Below, piece after piece: positions 25,306 through 34,027 of a stretch of 64,000 nucleotides of DNA. Position numbers and translations under genes: made by a program. Numbering within the stretch: position 1 is the first letter of the stretch; each line of letters opens with the position of its first letter. The notes beneath the pieces are model-generated. The model did not search any database, had not been told where the DNA came from, and worked only from the letters and a program-made list of their open reading frames with translations. The stretch is taken from contig LDAQ01000108.1 of the NCBI GenBank assembly GCA_001028025.1, positions 8,209-72,208 of the forward strand, in the 5' to 3' direction. The DNA is from Faecalicatena fissicatena (GTDB lineage Bacteria; Bacillota; Clostridia; Lachnospirales; Lachnospiraceae).

Positions 25306-26646
25306 ATGAAATTGAAAAAAGCGGCGAGTGTATTGTTAGCATTGACAATGGCTGTGGGATTGGCAGCGTGCGGCGGCTCTTCAGGCGGAGACAGTAAGAG
25401 CAGCGATTCCAAAAGCAGCGAAAGCAAAGACAAAGGAACAGAAAAGACAAAATTGACCATGTGGTCATGGTCCCCAATTACACGTACATGTGACAAAATG
25501 ATTGAGGCTTTTGAAAAAGAGAACCCGGATATTGAGATTGAGTTTACATATTATAACTACGATCCAGAATATCTGTCAGCATTGTCGGCAGCAGCTGCCT
25601 CAGATAATCTTCCTGACATTATTGGCCTTCAGCCGGGATCCCTGACTGCCCAGTATGCGGATTACCTTATGGACTATTCTTCTTACGCACAGGAAGAATG
25701 GGGTGACAGCTGGAAAGATAATTACCCGGAAATGATTGCAGACCAGATTCAGATGGGAAATAAATCAGGAGATGAAGGCAATTATATTCTTCCGGTAGAA
25801 GCACAGGTAATTTCTATTGTTTACAATAAGAACGTTTTTGAAAAATATAAACTTGATATTCCGAAAACATATGACGAATTCAAAGAGGTTTGTAAAACAC
25901 TCAATGATAATGGTGTTGCACCTCTGTTCTTTGGCGGAGCTAACGGATGGCAGTGTGTAAACATGTTTACGATGCTCTGTTCCCAGCTGGATACAACGAT
26001 GTTTAACAAAGCGCAGGCAGGAGAGATTAAATGGACAGATCCTTCTATCGTGGAGGCAATGAGCAACTTTAAGCAGCTGTTCGATGATGGGATTGTGCAG
26101 ACAGGCGCAATGTCTGCAGATGCAAATACGAACGGAACACCAGCTTTTGTATCCGATTCAGCAGCGATGATGGCGCTTGGCTCATGGTGGTGTCAGGAAT
26201 TTACAGCAGAAGATCCGGCAACAACGATTGCAGACTGGGATTTTGGATTCTTCTATCTGCCGGCTGTAGGAACAGCGAAAAATCCGGCGACTCCTGTAGG
26301 CGGAATTGATTTCGGTTATGGTATCACAAAGAATTGTAAAAATCCGGATGCTGCATGGAAAGCACTCAAATCATTCAGCTCAGGGGCTGGTATCCAGGCA
26401 TGCGTAGATGATGTAAACAACCTTCCGGCATTCAAGGGGATTGAGCCTAAGAATGCAGAATTAAATAAAGACCTGGTTGAACAGTATAACAGCTTCTCAG
26501 AAGATTTGAACAGTGCAATGAATCAGAGAATCGGAGAACCTACGATTGAAACTGCACTGCAGAATGCACTTGCGGGCGTTGGTTCCGGTGAACTTACACC
26601 AGAGCAGGGATGCCAGGCTGTACAGGATGCACAGGACGCATTATAG
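25306..26646 (+). CDS. Sugar ABC transporter substrate-binding lipoprotein
   Basis: 446 residues from ATG 25306, chosen over ATG 25291 because GGAGG lies between. A lipoprotein signal ends in LAAC with the lipidated Cys at residue 22, then a Ser/Gly/Lys linker. The mature part is a family 1 extracellular solute-binding protein (LTMWSWSPITRTCDKMIEAFEKENPDIEIE, LPDIIGLQPG, VYNKNVFEKY). It captures a sugar or oligosaccharide for the two permeases downstream. No ATPase gene is adjacent; a shared MsmK-type ATPase is usual for such systems. Confidence 0.92.
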   Translation: MKLKKAASVLLALTMAVGLAACGGSSGGDSKSSDSKSSESKDKGTEKTKLTMWSWSPITRTCDKMIEAFEKENPDIEIEFTYYNYDPEYLSALSAAAASDNLPDIIGLQPGSLTAQYADYLMDYSSYAQEEWGDSWKDNYPEMIADQIQMGNKSGDEGNYILPVEAQVISIVYNKNVFEKYKLDIPKTYDEFKEVCKTLNDNGVAPLFFGGANGWQCVNMFTMLCSQLDTTMFNKAQAGEIKWTDPSIVEAMSNFKQLFDDGIVQTGAMSADANTNGTPAFVSDSAAMMALGSWWCQEFTAEDPATTIADWDFGFFYLPAVGTAKNPATPVGGIDFGYGITKNCKNPDAAWKALKSFSSGAGIQACVDDVNNLPAFKGIEPKNAELNKDLVEQYNSFSEDLNSAMNQRIGEPTIETALQNALAGVGSGELTPEQGCQAVQDAQDAL

Positions 26647-26658
26647 GTATCAGGGTTA

Positions 26659-26678
26659 CTGTTCTTAGTACTGAACAG
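26659..26678. promoter_or_regulatory. Operator-like CTGTTC-N8-GAACAG (copy 1)
   Basis: Perfect six-base arms, preceded by GTTA. The same GTTA-CTGTTC-N8-GAACAG pattern recurs at 28670-28689 before the ROK gene. It lies 13 bases after the binding-protein stop. Confidence 0.6.
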
Positions 26679-26701
26679 ATAAGTCTTAGGGCGAATTTAA
26701 C

Positions 26702-26743
26702 TGGGAGAACCAAATCCTTTTTAACAGGGAAGAGGTTCTCCCA
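26702..26743 (+). terminator. Hairpin between binding-protein and permease genes
   Basis: Ten-base arms TGGGAGAACC / GGTTCTCCCA with a 22-base loop and a weak T-stretch. It probably acts as an attenuator or 3'-end stabiliser that keeps the binding protein more abundant than the permeases. Confidence 0.6.
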
Positions 26744-26800
26744 TATTTAAACACGGCATGGTGGACAATTTTAGTAATGCGGCCGGAAGGAGGAGAAAAG

Positions 26801-27715
26801 ATGAGCAACATGACAGTAAAGGCAAAAGTAAAGAAAAAACATAATATCCCAGGGTATTTGTTTATTCTTCCGTCTGTACTGTTCTTCCTGTTTTATATTT
26901 TATATCCGATTGGGTTTGTAGGCTGGAGTAGTTTCTTTAGTTGGTCTACTCTGAAAAATATGACTTTTGTAGGAATGGAGAATTATATCAGGATTTTTCA
27001 GGATAAAGTATTCCTGACTACTATGAGGAATTCACTTTTTTGGATTATCACGACAGTGCCGATTCAGGCGGGCGTGGGATTTTTCCTGGCATATATAATA
27101 GAAGAACAGCTTCAAAAAGGACGAGGCATATTCAGAACAGTGTTTTTCCTTCCGGTAGTTACGTCTGTAGTAGTTGTAGCTATTGTTTGGGGAAAAATGC
27201 TGCAGCCATATCAGGGGATTATTACACATTACCTGTCGGTCCTTGGGATCGGAGGCCAGGTAAATATCCTGGGAATGCCGAATACAGCAATTTTCGGATG
27301 TATTATGGCTAACATATGGGAGTGGACAGGATGGTCTATGATTATGTATGTGGCGGGAATGTCCCAGATTTCAGAGGACATGAAAGAAGCAGCAAAAATA
27401 GATGGAGCGACGAGATGGAAGGAAATTATATATATTTACATCCCCTCGCTGGCATCTACACACAAATCACTTTTGATGCTGGGCATAATCGGTTCACTGC
27501 AGACGTTCGGCTTGATCTATACTATGACCGGAGGCGGTCCAAACCATGCATCAGAAATGCCCGGAACTTATATTTTCCAGTCTGGTTTTACAAATCAGCA
27601 GATGGGATATGCATCCGCGTTATCTGTGGTAATTCTACTGTTCGCACTGGTGCTTACTGTATTTCAGGTGAAAGGGCTTGGGGCAGGTGACTTTATGAGG
27701 AAGGAGGCGGATTAA
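26801..27715 (+). CDS. Sugar ABC transporter permease (MalF type)
   Basis: 304 residues from ATG 26801, preceded by AGGAGG at 26787-26793; the earlier ATG 26777 lies upstream of that site. Six membrane segments are visible, beginning IPGYLFILPSVLFFLFYILYPIGF. The EAA loop that contacts the ATPase is EDMKEAAKIDGATRWKEIIYIYIP. It forms a heterodimer with the next permease, three bases downstream of its stop. Confidence 0.92.
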   Translation: MSNMTVKAKVKKKHNIPGYLFILPSVLFFLFYILYPIGFVGWSSFFSWSTLKNMTFVGMENYIRIFQDKVFLTTMRNSLFWIITTVPIQAGVGFFLAYIIEEQLQKGRGIFRTVFFLPVVTSVVVVAIVWGKMLQPYQGIITHYLSVLGIGGQVNILGMPNTAIFGCIMANIWEWTGWSMIMYVAGMSQISEDMKEAAKIDGATRWKEIIYIYIPSLASTHKSLLMLGIIGSLQTFGLIYTMTGGGPNHASEMPGTYIFQSGFTNQQMGYASALSVVILLFALVLTVFQVKGLGAGDFMRKEAD

Positions 27716-27718
27716 ACC

Positions 27719-28549
27719 ATGACTGCAAAAGAAAAGCGAAAACAGATGATCTGGAGTATCGTTCTTATAATCGTTACATTGATTTTTATGGTTCCGCTGA
27801 TTTTCATGGTAAGTATGTCCCTTAGGACACCGGATACAATCGGATTACCGCAGCTGTTTATAAGCGACGTGACGTTTAAAAATTATGCTAACGTACTAAA
27901 ACAGAATCCCGATCTATGGAAAAATTTTATGGGAAGTGTGATTGTCACGGTCACATCAGTGGCGCTTGTTACAATTTGTGCGAGCATGGCTGTGTTTGGA
28001 TTTTCCAGAAAAAATGTGCATGGGAAGGTTCTGATTTACAATATCCTTTTATGTACCCTGATGGTGCCGATAGCAGGTCTTGTTGTTCCCATTACACAGC
28101 TGAACAGCAGATTGGGGTGGATTAATAACTACTTAGGGCTGATTTTCCCATATGCAGCACTCGGAATCCCGTTTGCCATTACGATTCTTCAAGGGTTTAT
28201 GGTAGGAATCCCGGAGGAATTGGAGGAAGCTGCAGTCATCGACGGATGTGGAATTGTCAGATTATTTTTGCAGATTGTATGTCCGCTTTTGAAACCGGGA
28301 ATCGTGGTGATTGTCATCTGGCAGTTCTTGACTTCATGGAATGAGTTCTTCCTTGCGATGTGTACGCTGACCAAGGATTCTGTTAAGACACTGCCGCTGA
28401 TCGCACAGCAATATAATGGAGCTTATTTCAGTCAGCCAGGTACTTTGTTTGCGGCGCTGACATTAATTACAATACCAATGCTCGTATTCTATATCATCGT
28501 TCAGAAACAATTTGTAAAGGGTCTGACAGCAGGGGCAGTAAAAGGATAG
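27719..28549 (+). CDS. Sugar ABC transporter permease (MalG type)
   Basis: 276 residues, six membrane segments, opening IWSIVLIIVTLIFMVPLIFMVSMSLRTPD. The EAA loop is EELEEAAVIDGCGIVRLFLQIVCPLLKPG. It is the second half of the carbohydrate-uptake-1 permease. The first half ends three bases before its start and AGGAGG-like sequence within that gene's end serves as ribosome site, so they are coupled. No ATPase follows; the next gene is the ROK regulator after 184 bases. Confidence 0.92.
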   Translation: MTAKEKRKQMIWSIVLIIVTLIFMVPLIFMVSMSLRTPDTIGLPQLFISDVTFKNYANVLKQNPDLWKNFMGSVIVTVTSVALVTICASMAVFGFSRKNVHGKVLIYNILLCTLMVPIAGLVVPITQLNSRLGWINNYLGLIFPYAALGIPFAITILQGFMVGIPEELEEAAVIDGCGIVRLFLQIVCPLLKPGIVVIVIWQFLTSWNEFFLAMCTLTKDSVKTLPLIAQQYNGAYFSQPGTLFAALTLITIPMLVFYIIVQKQFVKGLTAGAVKG

Positions 28550-28669
28550 TAGAGCATTGTATAATTTTAAGAAAATTGTGCAGCACTGAACTGGAAAAGC
28601 CCCTAAAAATAGGCGTTATAGCTTGCATGACGGATGGATTAAGAGTATGATATATGAGAAATACAGTTA

Positions 28670-28709
28670 CTGTTCATGTTTTTGAACAGGTACGAAATAC
28701 ATATAAAAT
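28670..28709 (+). promoter_or_regulatory. ROK gene promoter overlapped by CTGTTC-N8-GAACAG operator (copy 2)
   Basis: Operator at 28670-28689. The predicted -35 TTGAAC (28682-28687) lies inside it; after 16 bases comes -10 TAAAAT (28704-28709). This supports autoregulation by the ROK protein. Confidence 0.6.
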
Positions 28710-28733
28710 TCATGAATCCGAGAGGTTGAGGCT

Positions 28734-29957
28734 ATGAGCAGGGAATCCATCATGGAGAGTCGTAAATATTATCAGCGCAATAAAATGCTGAGTATTATCC
28801 GGTATCAGAAGGATGTTTCCAGGTATGATGTGAAAAAAACAACGGCATATAGTATGACCACAGTATTGAACACCATTGAAGAGATGCTGAGTGAAGGTTT
28901 GATTTATGAGGAAGAATGTGCGGAGGCAAGAGTGGGAAGAAAGCCGGTGTGGCTGCGGATCAACCCGGATGGGGGATACTTCATCGGCCTGGAATTCAAT
29001 AGCAGGATTATGCACTGTGTGGTTTTGGACTTTGCGGGAAATGTAATACACTCAAAAGGGAGTGCAATAGCAGAGTCTCAGACTCAAGCAGATATGGTAC
29101 TGACAATGCTGAAAGAGAATATTTACCAGGCAATGGACATATTGCATGGAAAAAAGGGAAAAGTACTGGGCATCGGTTTGGGCGTACCCGGGTACAGCAA
29201 TAAAAAGAAGGGGATTGCTATATCGTACAGTCATATCAAAGGATGGAACAATATACCACTAAAGAAAATGATCGAAGAGGAATTCGGACTTCCGTGCTAT
29301 ATGGAGAATAATGTGAGCGGTATGATTTATGCATATAAATGTCTGGTGTATAACGGGAAATGCGAAGATATGCTGTTTATTTCTGTCCGTACAGGTGCCA
29401 GGGTTATGCCGATTATCAATAATATGCCGGTCAGCAGTGTCAACGGATTTCCAGGAGAGCTTGGCCATGTAAAAGTAAGCGGAGGAAGCCGTATATGTTC
29501 GTGCGGGCGTTATGGGTGCCTGAACACGGAGGTATCTGACTATGCAATCGTGAGTAAGATTAAAGATGGAATCAGAGTAGGACGGTTCCGGGAGATCGTG
29601 GAGATGGTGAATAATGACCTGAGTGAAATCACGATCGTGACTTTTGTGGATTCTGTACTTTTGAAACATCCCGACTCACAGAATCTAATGAATCAGGTGG
29701 CGGGTTATCTGGGCGAGACGTTCAGCATGCTTGTGAATATATTTGCTCCCAGAAAAATTGTATTTTACGGCGAGATGGTCAGGATTGGTGAACCGTTTTT
29801 TGAGATACTGAGAAAATGTGTTAAAGAAAATTCTCTGAAAGAAAATTACAAGGGTCTGCAGATACTTGGTTCTGAATTTGGCCGGGACCTGGGAGCCATT
29901 GGTGCGGCTGCACTGGTTATGCAGGAAGAATTTGATTTTGTGGAAAAGACTATTTAA
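28734..29957 (+). CDS. ROK-family transcriptional regulator
   Basis: 407 residues, longer than ROK kinases because of an N-terminal DNA-binding winged helix (about 15-80, with VSRYDVKKTTAYSMTTVLNTIEEM and EEARVGRKPVWLRIN-like wing AEARVGRKPVWLRIN). The ROK domain has GLEFNSRIMHCVVLDFAGN, GIGLGVPG, GELGHVKVSGGSR and zinc motif CSCGRYGCLNTE. It probably represses the cassette and releases on binding the sugar or its phosphate. Downstream, a duplicated YjbQ tail begins after 17 bases. Confidence 0.9.
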   Translation: MSRESIMESRKYYQRNKMLSIIRYQKDVSRYDVKKTTAYSMTTVLNTIEEMLSEGLIYEEECAEARVGRKPVWLRINPDGGYFIGLEFNSRIMHCVVLDFAGNVIHSKGSAIAESQTQADMVLTMLKENIYQAMDILHGKKGKVLGIGLGVPGYSNKKKGIAISYSHIKGWNNIPLKKMIEEEFGLPCYMENNVSGMIYAYKCLVYNGKCEDMLFISVRTGARVMPIINNMPVSSVNGFPGELGHVKVSGGSRICSCGRYGCLNTEVSDYAIVSKIKDGIRVGRFREIVEMVNNDLSEITIVTFVDSVLLKHPDSQNLMNQVAGYLGETFSMLVNIFAPRKIVFYGEMVRIGEPFFEILRKCVKENSLKENYKGLQILGSEFGRDLGAIGAAALVMQEEFDFVEKTI

Positions 29958-29974
29958 ACAAACATAATAACAAG

Positions 29975-30126
29975 GACTGGGATCAGAACCGCTCACGGGA
30001 GCGCAAGTGTCATGTCATGATTATGGGAGAGTAGTACACTCAAAGGCCCCCCGTAATATAAGCCCTGGGGGCGGATATTACGGGGGGCCAGTTTATTAAA
30101 GTTGATTTACCAGTTCCCGGGTAACC
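29975..30126 (+). repeat. 152-bp direct repeat, right copy, with YjbQ gene fragment
   Basis: Identical to 22212-22363. Bases 29975-30034 are the last 19 codons and stop of the YjbQ gene without the rest of that gene, so this is an orphan fragment. The terminator at 30045-30089 follows and the end overlaps the C-terminal codons of the intact MATE gene. Confidence 0.95.
30045..30089. terminator. Terminator, duplicated copy, between ROK and MATE genes
   Basis: Same 15-base perfect arms as at 22282-22326. It now serves the convergent ROK and MATE genes. Confidence 0.75.
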
Positions 30127-31460
30127 TTTTTGCCGACATAGTGATATTTCTTTCTCTTGATAAAGAAGAAAAAGAAGGATAGCAGAAGTGTAACGCATTC
30201 TGCCGCGGGTACAGAGAGCCATACTCCGGTAACCCCCAGCAGTTCAGGCAGCAGCAGGATACTTACGACGATGAACACGAACGTGCGGGCAAATGAAATA
30301 ATTGCGGACACAGGTCCGTCTGAAAATGCGGTAAACATGGAGGAGGCAAATATATTCATGCCTGCAAATATATAGTTGAATGAGAACAGAAAGAATCCTG
30401 TTCTGGCAATTTCATAGGTTGGTGAACCGGCAGGCGTAAAGATCTCCACGATATAAGGAGATAAAGTCAGTGCGATTGCAGTTGCAATTATTGAGGATAC
30501 AGAAACAAACCCGGTACATATTTTAAAGATCCTCTGCAAAAGCGGAATGTTTCCTCTCCCGTAATTATAGCTGATTACAGGAGCAACCCCCATGGAGAAT
30601 CCGAAATACAGTGCGTTGAACAGAAACTGTCCGTAGAGCACGATTGTGATCGCGGCCACACCTGCTTCTCCCAGGAGCCGGAGCATTACGATGTTAAACA
30701 GGTAGGTAACCACTGCGGTGGAAATATTGGTGACCATCTCGGAAGAACCGTTGGAGCAGCTCTTGAGCAGGGTCGCCATGCTGAAGCGTGGTTTCACAAT
30801 TCGCAGTGCATTTTTGCCGGATAAAAAGTACAGCAGTCCGGCAATAGCCGGGATGACCTGTCCGAGGCCGGTCGCCAGGGCAGCGCCCTGAATTCCCATG
30901 TCCAGAGGTCCCATGAATACATAGTCCAGTATCATATTAACAATACCCCCCAGTACAGTCAGGACCAGACCCAGATGAGGTTTGCCGGCTGTGACAAAGA
31001 ATGTCTGGAAAAGCAGCTGCAGGATGCAGGCTGGTGCAAAAAACAGCAGGACACCGAGGTAGCCTTTACAGTTTGCCACCAGGATATCGGTTGAGCCTAA
31101 CAGGCGTACCAGTGGTTCCAGAAATAAACTGCCAGCAGCCAATATAATAATACTGAGCAGCAGAGAAGCTGCAATAATCAAAGAGAGGTCCTGGTTGGCC
31201 TCTTTTTCTTTATGCTCTCCCAGCTTTTTGGCGATCAGAGCGCTACCCCCGCTGGCAAACATGACACCAACTGCGATTATCAGGTTAATAACAGGAAAGA
31301 CAATATTTGCGGAGGACAAAGCATTGCTCCCCACAAAACGGGAAATAAAAATCCCGTCTACTATCGTATATAAAGAAGTGAAAACCATCATAATCATAGT
31401 CGGGAGTGCGAATCTGAGCAGTGAAAAAAAACGGAAATCTTTAGCGATTGATAATGACAT
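30096..31460 (-). CDS. MATE-family efflux transporter
   Basis: 454 residues with about twelve membrane segments in two homologous halves, the MATE layout. Diagnostic stretches are MVFTSLYTIVDGIFISRFVGSNALSS in the first half and GMGVAPVISYNYGRGN-like SMGVAPVISYNYGRG in the second. It exports drugs or metabolites using Na+ or H+. ATG 31460 is better spaced from AAAGG than ATG 31469. The MerR regulator is divergent and the promoter between has a 19-base spacer, so it is probably MerR-controlled. A broken relative lies at 22364-22620. Confidence 0.93.
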   Translation of the reverse strand: MSLSIAKDFRFFSLLRFALPTMIMMVFTSLYTIVDGIFISRFVGSNALSSANIVFPVINLIIAVGVMFASGGSALIAKKLGEHKEKEANQDLSLIIAASLLLSIIILAAGSLFLEPLVRLLGSTDILVANCKGYLGVLLFFAPACILQLLFQTFFVTAGKPHLGLVLTVLGGIVNMILDYVFMGPLDMGIQGAALATGLGQVIPAIAGLLYFLSGKNALRIVKPRFSMATLLKSCSNGSSEMVTNISTAVVTYLFNIVMLRLLGEAGVAAITIVLYGQFLFNALYFGFSMGVAPVISYNYGRGNIPLLQRIFKICTGFVSVSSIIATAIALTLSPYIVEIFTPAGSPTYEIARTGFFLFSFNYIFAGMNIFASSMFTAFSDGPVSAIISFARTFVFIVVSILLLPELLGVTGVWLSVPAAECVTLLLSFFFFFIKRKKYHYVGKKVTRELVNQL

Positions 31461-31495
31461 AATAAACATCCTTTCTATGAGTTTGTTTTATAGCA

Positions 31496-31532
31496 CATGT
31501 TATGATAAAGTATAGGGTAACACGATAGTCAA
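31496..31532 (-). promoter_or_regulatory. MerR-type promoter with 19-base spacer and dyad
   Basis: On the minus strand: -35 TTGACT (31527-31532), 19 bases, -10 TATCAT (31502-31507). CATGTTA / TAACACG arms (31496-31502 and 31518-31524) form a dyad over spacer and -10. Such long spacers are typical of MerR-activated promoters. It reads toward the MATE gene. Confidence 0.65.
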
Positions 31533-31608
31533 GCTAATATTGTAAAAATATTAAAAAATATTAAAATTTAACATAAAGTTGTATTTTCATAGAACGGAGG
31601 CGGGAAAT

Positions 31609-32433
31609 ATGGAGAACAGCAGGACGTTAACGGCGGGGGAATTTGCTAAGATTGTGGGAGTTACAAAACATACTCTTTTCCATTATGATGAGATCGGACT
31701 CTTCAGCCCAGAGAGAAAAGGTAAAAACGGGTACCGCTACTATTCGATTGCGCAGATTGAGGTGTTCGACGTGATTTATACCTTAAAGGACCTGGATATG
31801 CCGTTGAGCGAGATCCGGGAATACCTGGATCGGAGATCGCCGGAGAATCTGCTTGAACTGCTGGATAAAGAACAGAAGATCGTAGAACAGAAGCAGAAAA
31901 GGCTGAAGAGAACAAAGGAATGGATTATGAAGAAACGGGAAGTGCTCCGGGAAGCGGCAGCGGTTGAAATCAGACAGATTGAGCTGATTGAGATGCCCGC
32001 ATCCTATGCGGTTACAGCCAGGGTTAATTCGAACGATGAAAAGGTTTGGGCCATGGAAGCCGGAAAGCTTCTGAACATATGTGAATCTTTTGGTATTAAA
32101 GGAGTCTATGGAATCGGATACAAACAATCTCTGCATAATGTTATAGAAGAAATATATGATAATTATGAGTCTGCATATGTGGTTACAGATAAGAAAATTC
32201 CTGGTGCCAGTTGTGAGGAAAGGCCCGCGGGGACGTATCTGGCAGCTTACCATAAGGGGCACTGGGAAGAGCTTCCAAGTACTTACGGGCGGATGCTGGA
32301 GTATGCCAGGGAGAAGGGACTGGAGCTATGTGGGGACTGCTATGAGGATTACCTGCTGGACGGACTGACCCAAAAGTCCGAAGACGAGTATGTCACGCGG
32401 GTATCCTGCAGAACAGTCTCTCATAAAAATTAA
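31609..32433 (+). CDS. MerR-family regulator with GyrI-like effector domain
   Basis: 274 residues from ATG 31609 behind GGAGGCGGG. The N-terminal MerR helix-turn-helix and wing are [27 protein letters not shown] and [23 protein letters not shown] coiled coil (about 80-115) follows and then a GyrI/BmrR-like ligand-binding domain. This is the layout of multidrug-responsive activators such as BmrR. Divergent placement from the MATE gene and the 19-base spacer promoter between them support a drug-sensing switch for that exporter. Its end overlaps the convergent ogt gene by 4 bases. Confidence 0.9.
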   Translation: MENSRTLTAGEFAKIVGVTKHTLFHYDEIGLFSPERKGKNGYRYYSIAQIEVFDVIYTLKDLDMPLSEIREYLDRRSPENLLELLDKEQKIVEQKQKRLKRTKEWIMKKREVLREAAAVEIRQIELIEMPASYAVTARVNSNDEKVWAMEAGKLLNICESFGIKGVYGIGYKQSLHNVIEEIYDNYESAYVVTDKKIPGASCEERPAGTYLAAYHKGHWEELPSTYGRMLEYAREKGLELCGDCYEDYLLDGLTQKSEDEYVTRVSCRTVSHKN

Positions 32434-32969
32434 AGTGCGGTTCCTTTTTTCGGCATAAGAAATTGTGAAGTATCTACGCCTTCCAGCTGAAGCAGCTGCA
32501 CTTTTTTGCTGATGCCTCCGGCATAGCCAGTGAGACTCTTATTGGAACCTACAATGCGGTGACAGGGGATAATAATGGATATGGGGTTGTGACCGACAGC
32601 CCCGCCCACGGCCTGTCCGGACATACTTGCTTTTCCCATACGTTCTGCCGCCCTGCGTCCGATTTCTCCATAGGTGGCGACTTCACCGTATGGGATCTCA
32701 CAGAGGATGTCCCATACGATCCGGCGGAATTCACTTCCTGCGGGGGCAAGGGAAAGCTCTGAAACAGCCGGCTTTTTCCCGGAAAAATATCTGTCCAGCC
32801 AATCTTTGGCGGCGTTTAATACAGGGATATCTTTTCTTTCTTCCATGGCTTCGGGTGCAGTGGCTCTGAAGTATTTCTGGCCTTCTATCCACAGACCGAT
32901 GAGGCTGGTATCGCTGCTGGCAAGCAGAAGATTTCCTACGGGGGACATATAATGAGTTGAATAGTACAT
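32430..32969 (-). CDS. ogt: Methylated-DNA-protein cysteine methyltransferase (Ogt)
   Basis: 179 residues. The active site [21 protein letters not shown] carries the methyl-accepting Cys, preceded by the DNA-binding helix region [32 protein letters not shown]. It repairs O6-alkylguanine by suicide transfer. AGGAGG stands before the ATG. The N-terminal domain is short, as in Ogt rather than Ada. The 3' end overlaps the MerR gene on the other strand. Confidence 0.95.
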   Translation of the reverse strand: MYYSTHYMSPVGNLLLASSDTSLIGLWIEGQKYFRATAPEAMEERKDIPVLNAAKDWLDRYFSGKKPAVSELSLAPAGSEFRRIVWDILCEIPYGEVATYGEIGRRAAERMGKASMSGQAVGGAVGHNPISIIIPCHRIVGSNKSLTGYAGGISKKVQLLQLEGVDTSQFLMPKKGTAL

Positions 32970-33046
32970 GTTGATTCCTCCTAGTCTTTAAAATTATATA
33001 TCATAATGTTTGTAAAACAATTTAAATCATTAGCCCAGTAAATTGT

Positions 33047-33073
33047 AATTGTGCAACGGATCATTGCACAATT
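33047..33073 (-). terminator. Inverted repeat after the small-protein module
   Basis: Ten-base perfect arms AATTGTGCAA / TTGCACAATT with a 7-base loop, 24 bases past the last stop of the minus-strand genes. The T-run is weak, so terminator function is likely but not certain. Confidence 0.5.
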
Positions 33074-33096
33074 TCTCCAGTTTCCTTTCGATTTTT

Positions 33097-33240
33097 CTAA
33101 CTGTCGGCAAACTGCTTTGCAAATCGTCTGGCAAGCTTGCTGTCATCTGGTAATGAGATATACTCAATTGGTATAGCTACCTTATCATTATCTATTCTAC
33201 AAAATACTAACTTTGAAATATTCTTACTGCTTGTTGCCAT
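33097..33240 (-). CDS. Small hypothetical protein, 47 residues
   Basis: Starts with ATG at 33240 behind GAAGGAAAGG, thirteen bases after the stop of the preceding gene. It reads MATSSKNISKLVFCRIDNDK and then VAIPIEYISLPDDSKLARRF, ending FADS. It is soluble and basic at the C-terminus. I do not recognise the family. Ribosome site, tight spacing and shared strand with the two upstream genes argue it is a real third gene of the module. Confidence 0.6.
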   Translation of the reverse strand: MATSSKNISKLVFCRIDNDKVAIPIEYISLPDDSKLARRFAKQFADS

Positions 33241-33253
33241 TGCCTTTCCTTCG

Positions 33254-33505
33254 TTAATGTTCAAGAATCACACCGATAACAATGACCAATGCCAAAAATG
33301 CCAAGATACCAAGGCATATATAGATTACCTTCATTTTCTGCTTATTTCTTGCTTCTTCGGTCTTGCGCTTTTCTTCCTGCTTTATCTGATACCTTGTTTT
33401 TCGTGCAGGAGCCTTTGTCTTATAATCCATTTTCTTCTCTACAAGTCCTTCAACATCCGCTTCCAGACTTGCCTCTTTATTTTTTATATTAAATTTGAGT
33501 TTCAT
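33254..33505 (-). CDS. Small C-terminally anchored membrane protein, 83 residues
   Basis: From ATG 33505 with GGGAGA upstream; the longer frame to 33595 overlaps the preceding gene and is rejected. Residues 1-58 are very basic (Lys/Arg-rich, with QIKQEEKRKTEEARNKQKMK), followed by one hydrophobic helix VIYICLGILAFLALVIVIGVIL to the end. The topology is probably a cytoplasmic basic domain held to the membrane by its tail. Family unknown. It lies 16 bases after the frameshifted gene. Confidence 0.65.
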   Translation of the reverse strand: MKLKFNIKNKEASLEADVEGLVEKKMDYKTKAPARKTRYQIKQEEKRKTEEARNKQKMKVIYICLGILAFLALVIVIGVILEH

Positions 33506-33521
33506 ATCTATCTCCCGACTT

Positions 33522-34027
33522 TTAATCCAAATCATCATTATCCTGCATTTCCATTTTGGTATTTCCACCCAATGCTGAAGATAACGCTCCTGCAACTAAA
33601 CCTACAGCAGCTACCCCAAATAAAGCCATTGTTGCTATAAATTTTTTGTTCTCGGAATCCTTGTCACCTTTCATTTTATTAACTTCCATAATTTTATCAA
33701 TGATGTATTTTCGCTCTTCAAATGTCTGGTCGTCCCGTTTCAGTTCTTTCTGCAGCGAACTAATTATAGCATCACAGGAATCATAAAATGATTTCACACT
33801 CTCTGCATTTGATTCCAATGTTTTATCCAATGACTCCTTGTAATCATGCAGAATATCTTTCATTGTATCTGAAAAGTTGGGGAACTGCTCGATTGCTTTC
33901 TTAGCAACTACGGGATCCATCTTGTCCAACATTGATGCCATTGTAATGACCTTGTCCTTAGTCAGGTGTCGGAAATCTCGATTCCCAATTTTCTCAATAC
34001 GTTTTGTTCTGTTAATTGCTTGCTCAT
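33522..34027 (-). pseudogene. Frameshifted gene for a C-terminally anchored protein
   Basis: A good start exists at ATG 34027 behind AGGAGA, reading MSKQLTEQNVLRKLGIE, but this frame stops after 21 codons at 33962. In another frame the coding continues as FRHLTKDKVITMASMLDKMDP and on to 33522. Adding one base near 33976-33982 would join them as LGI(x)DFRHLTKD, a natural sequence. The body (about 150 residues) is acidic and helical and ends with a hydrophobic stretch FIATMALFGVAAVGLVAGALSSALGG. It may be a true loss, a sequencing slip or programmed frameshifting. If truly broken, the internal ATG at 33941 could still give a 139-residue product. Confidence 0.65.

Noticed and set aside
15322..28689. 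One common operator for SorC and ROK regulators, as both regions contain CTGTTC and GAACAG
   Set aside because: The spacing differs (N8 in the ROK sites, 22 bases in the SorC region) and the regulators belong to different families, so the likeness is probably chance.
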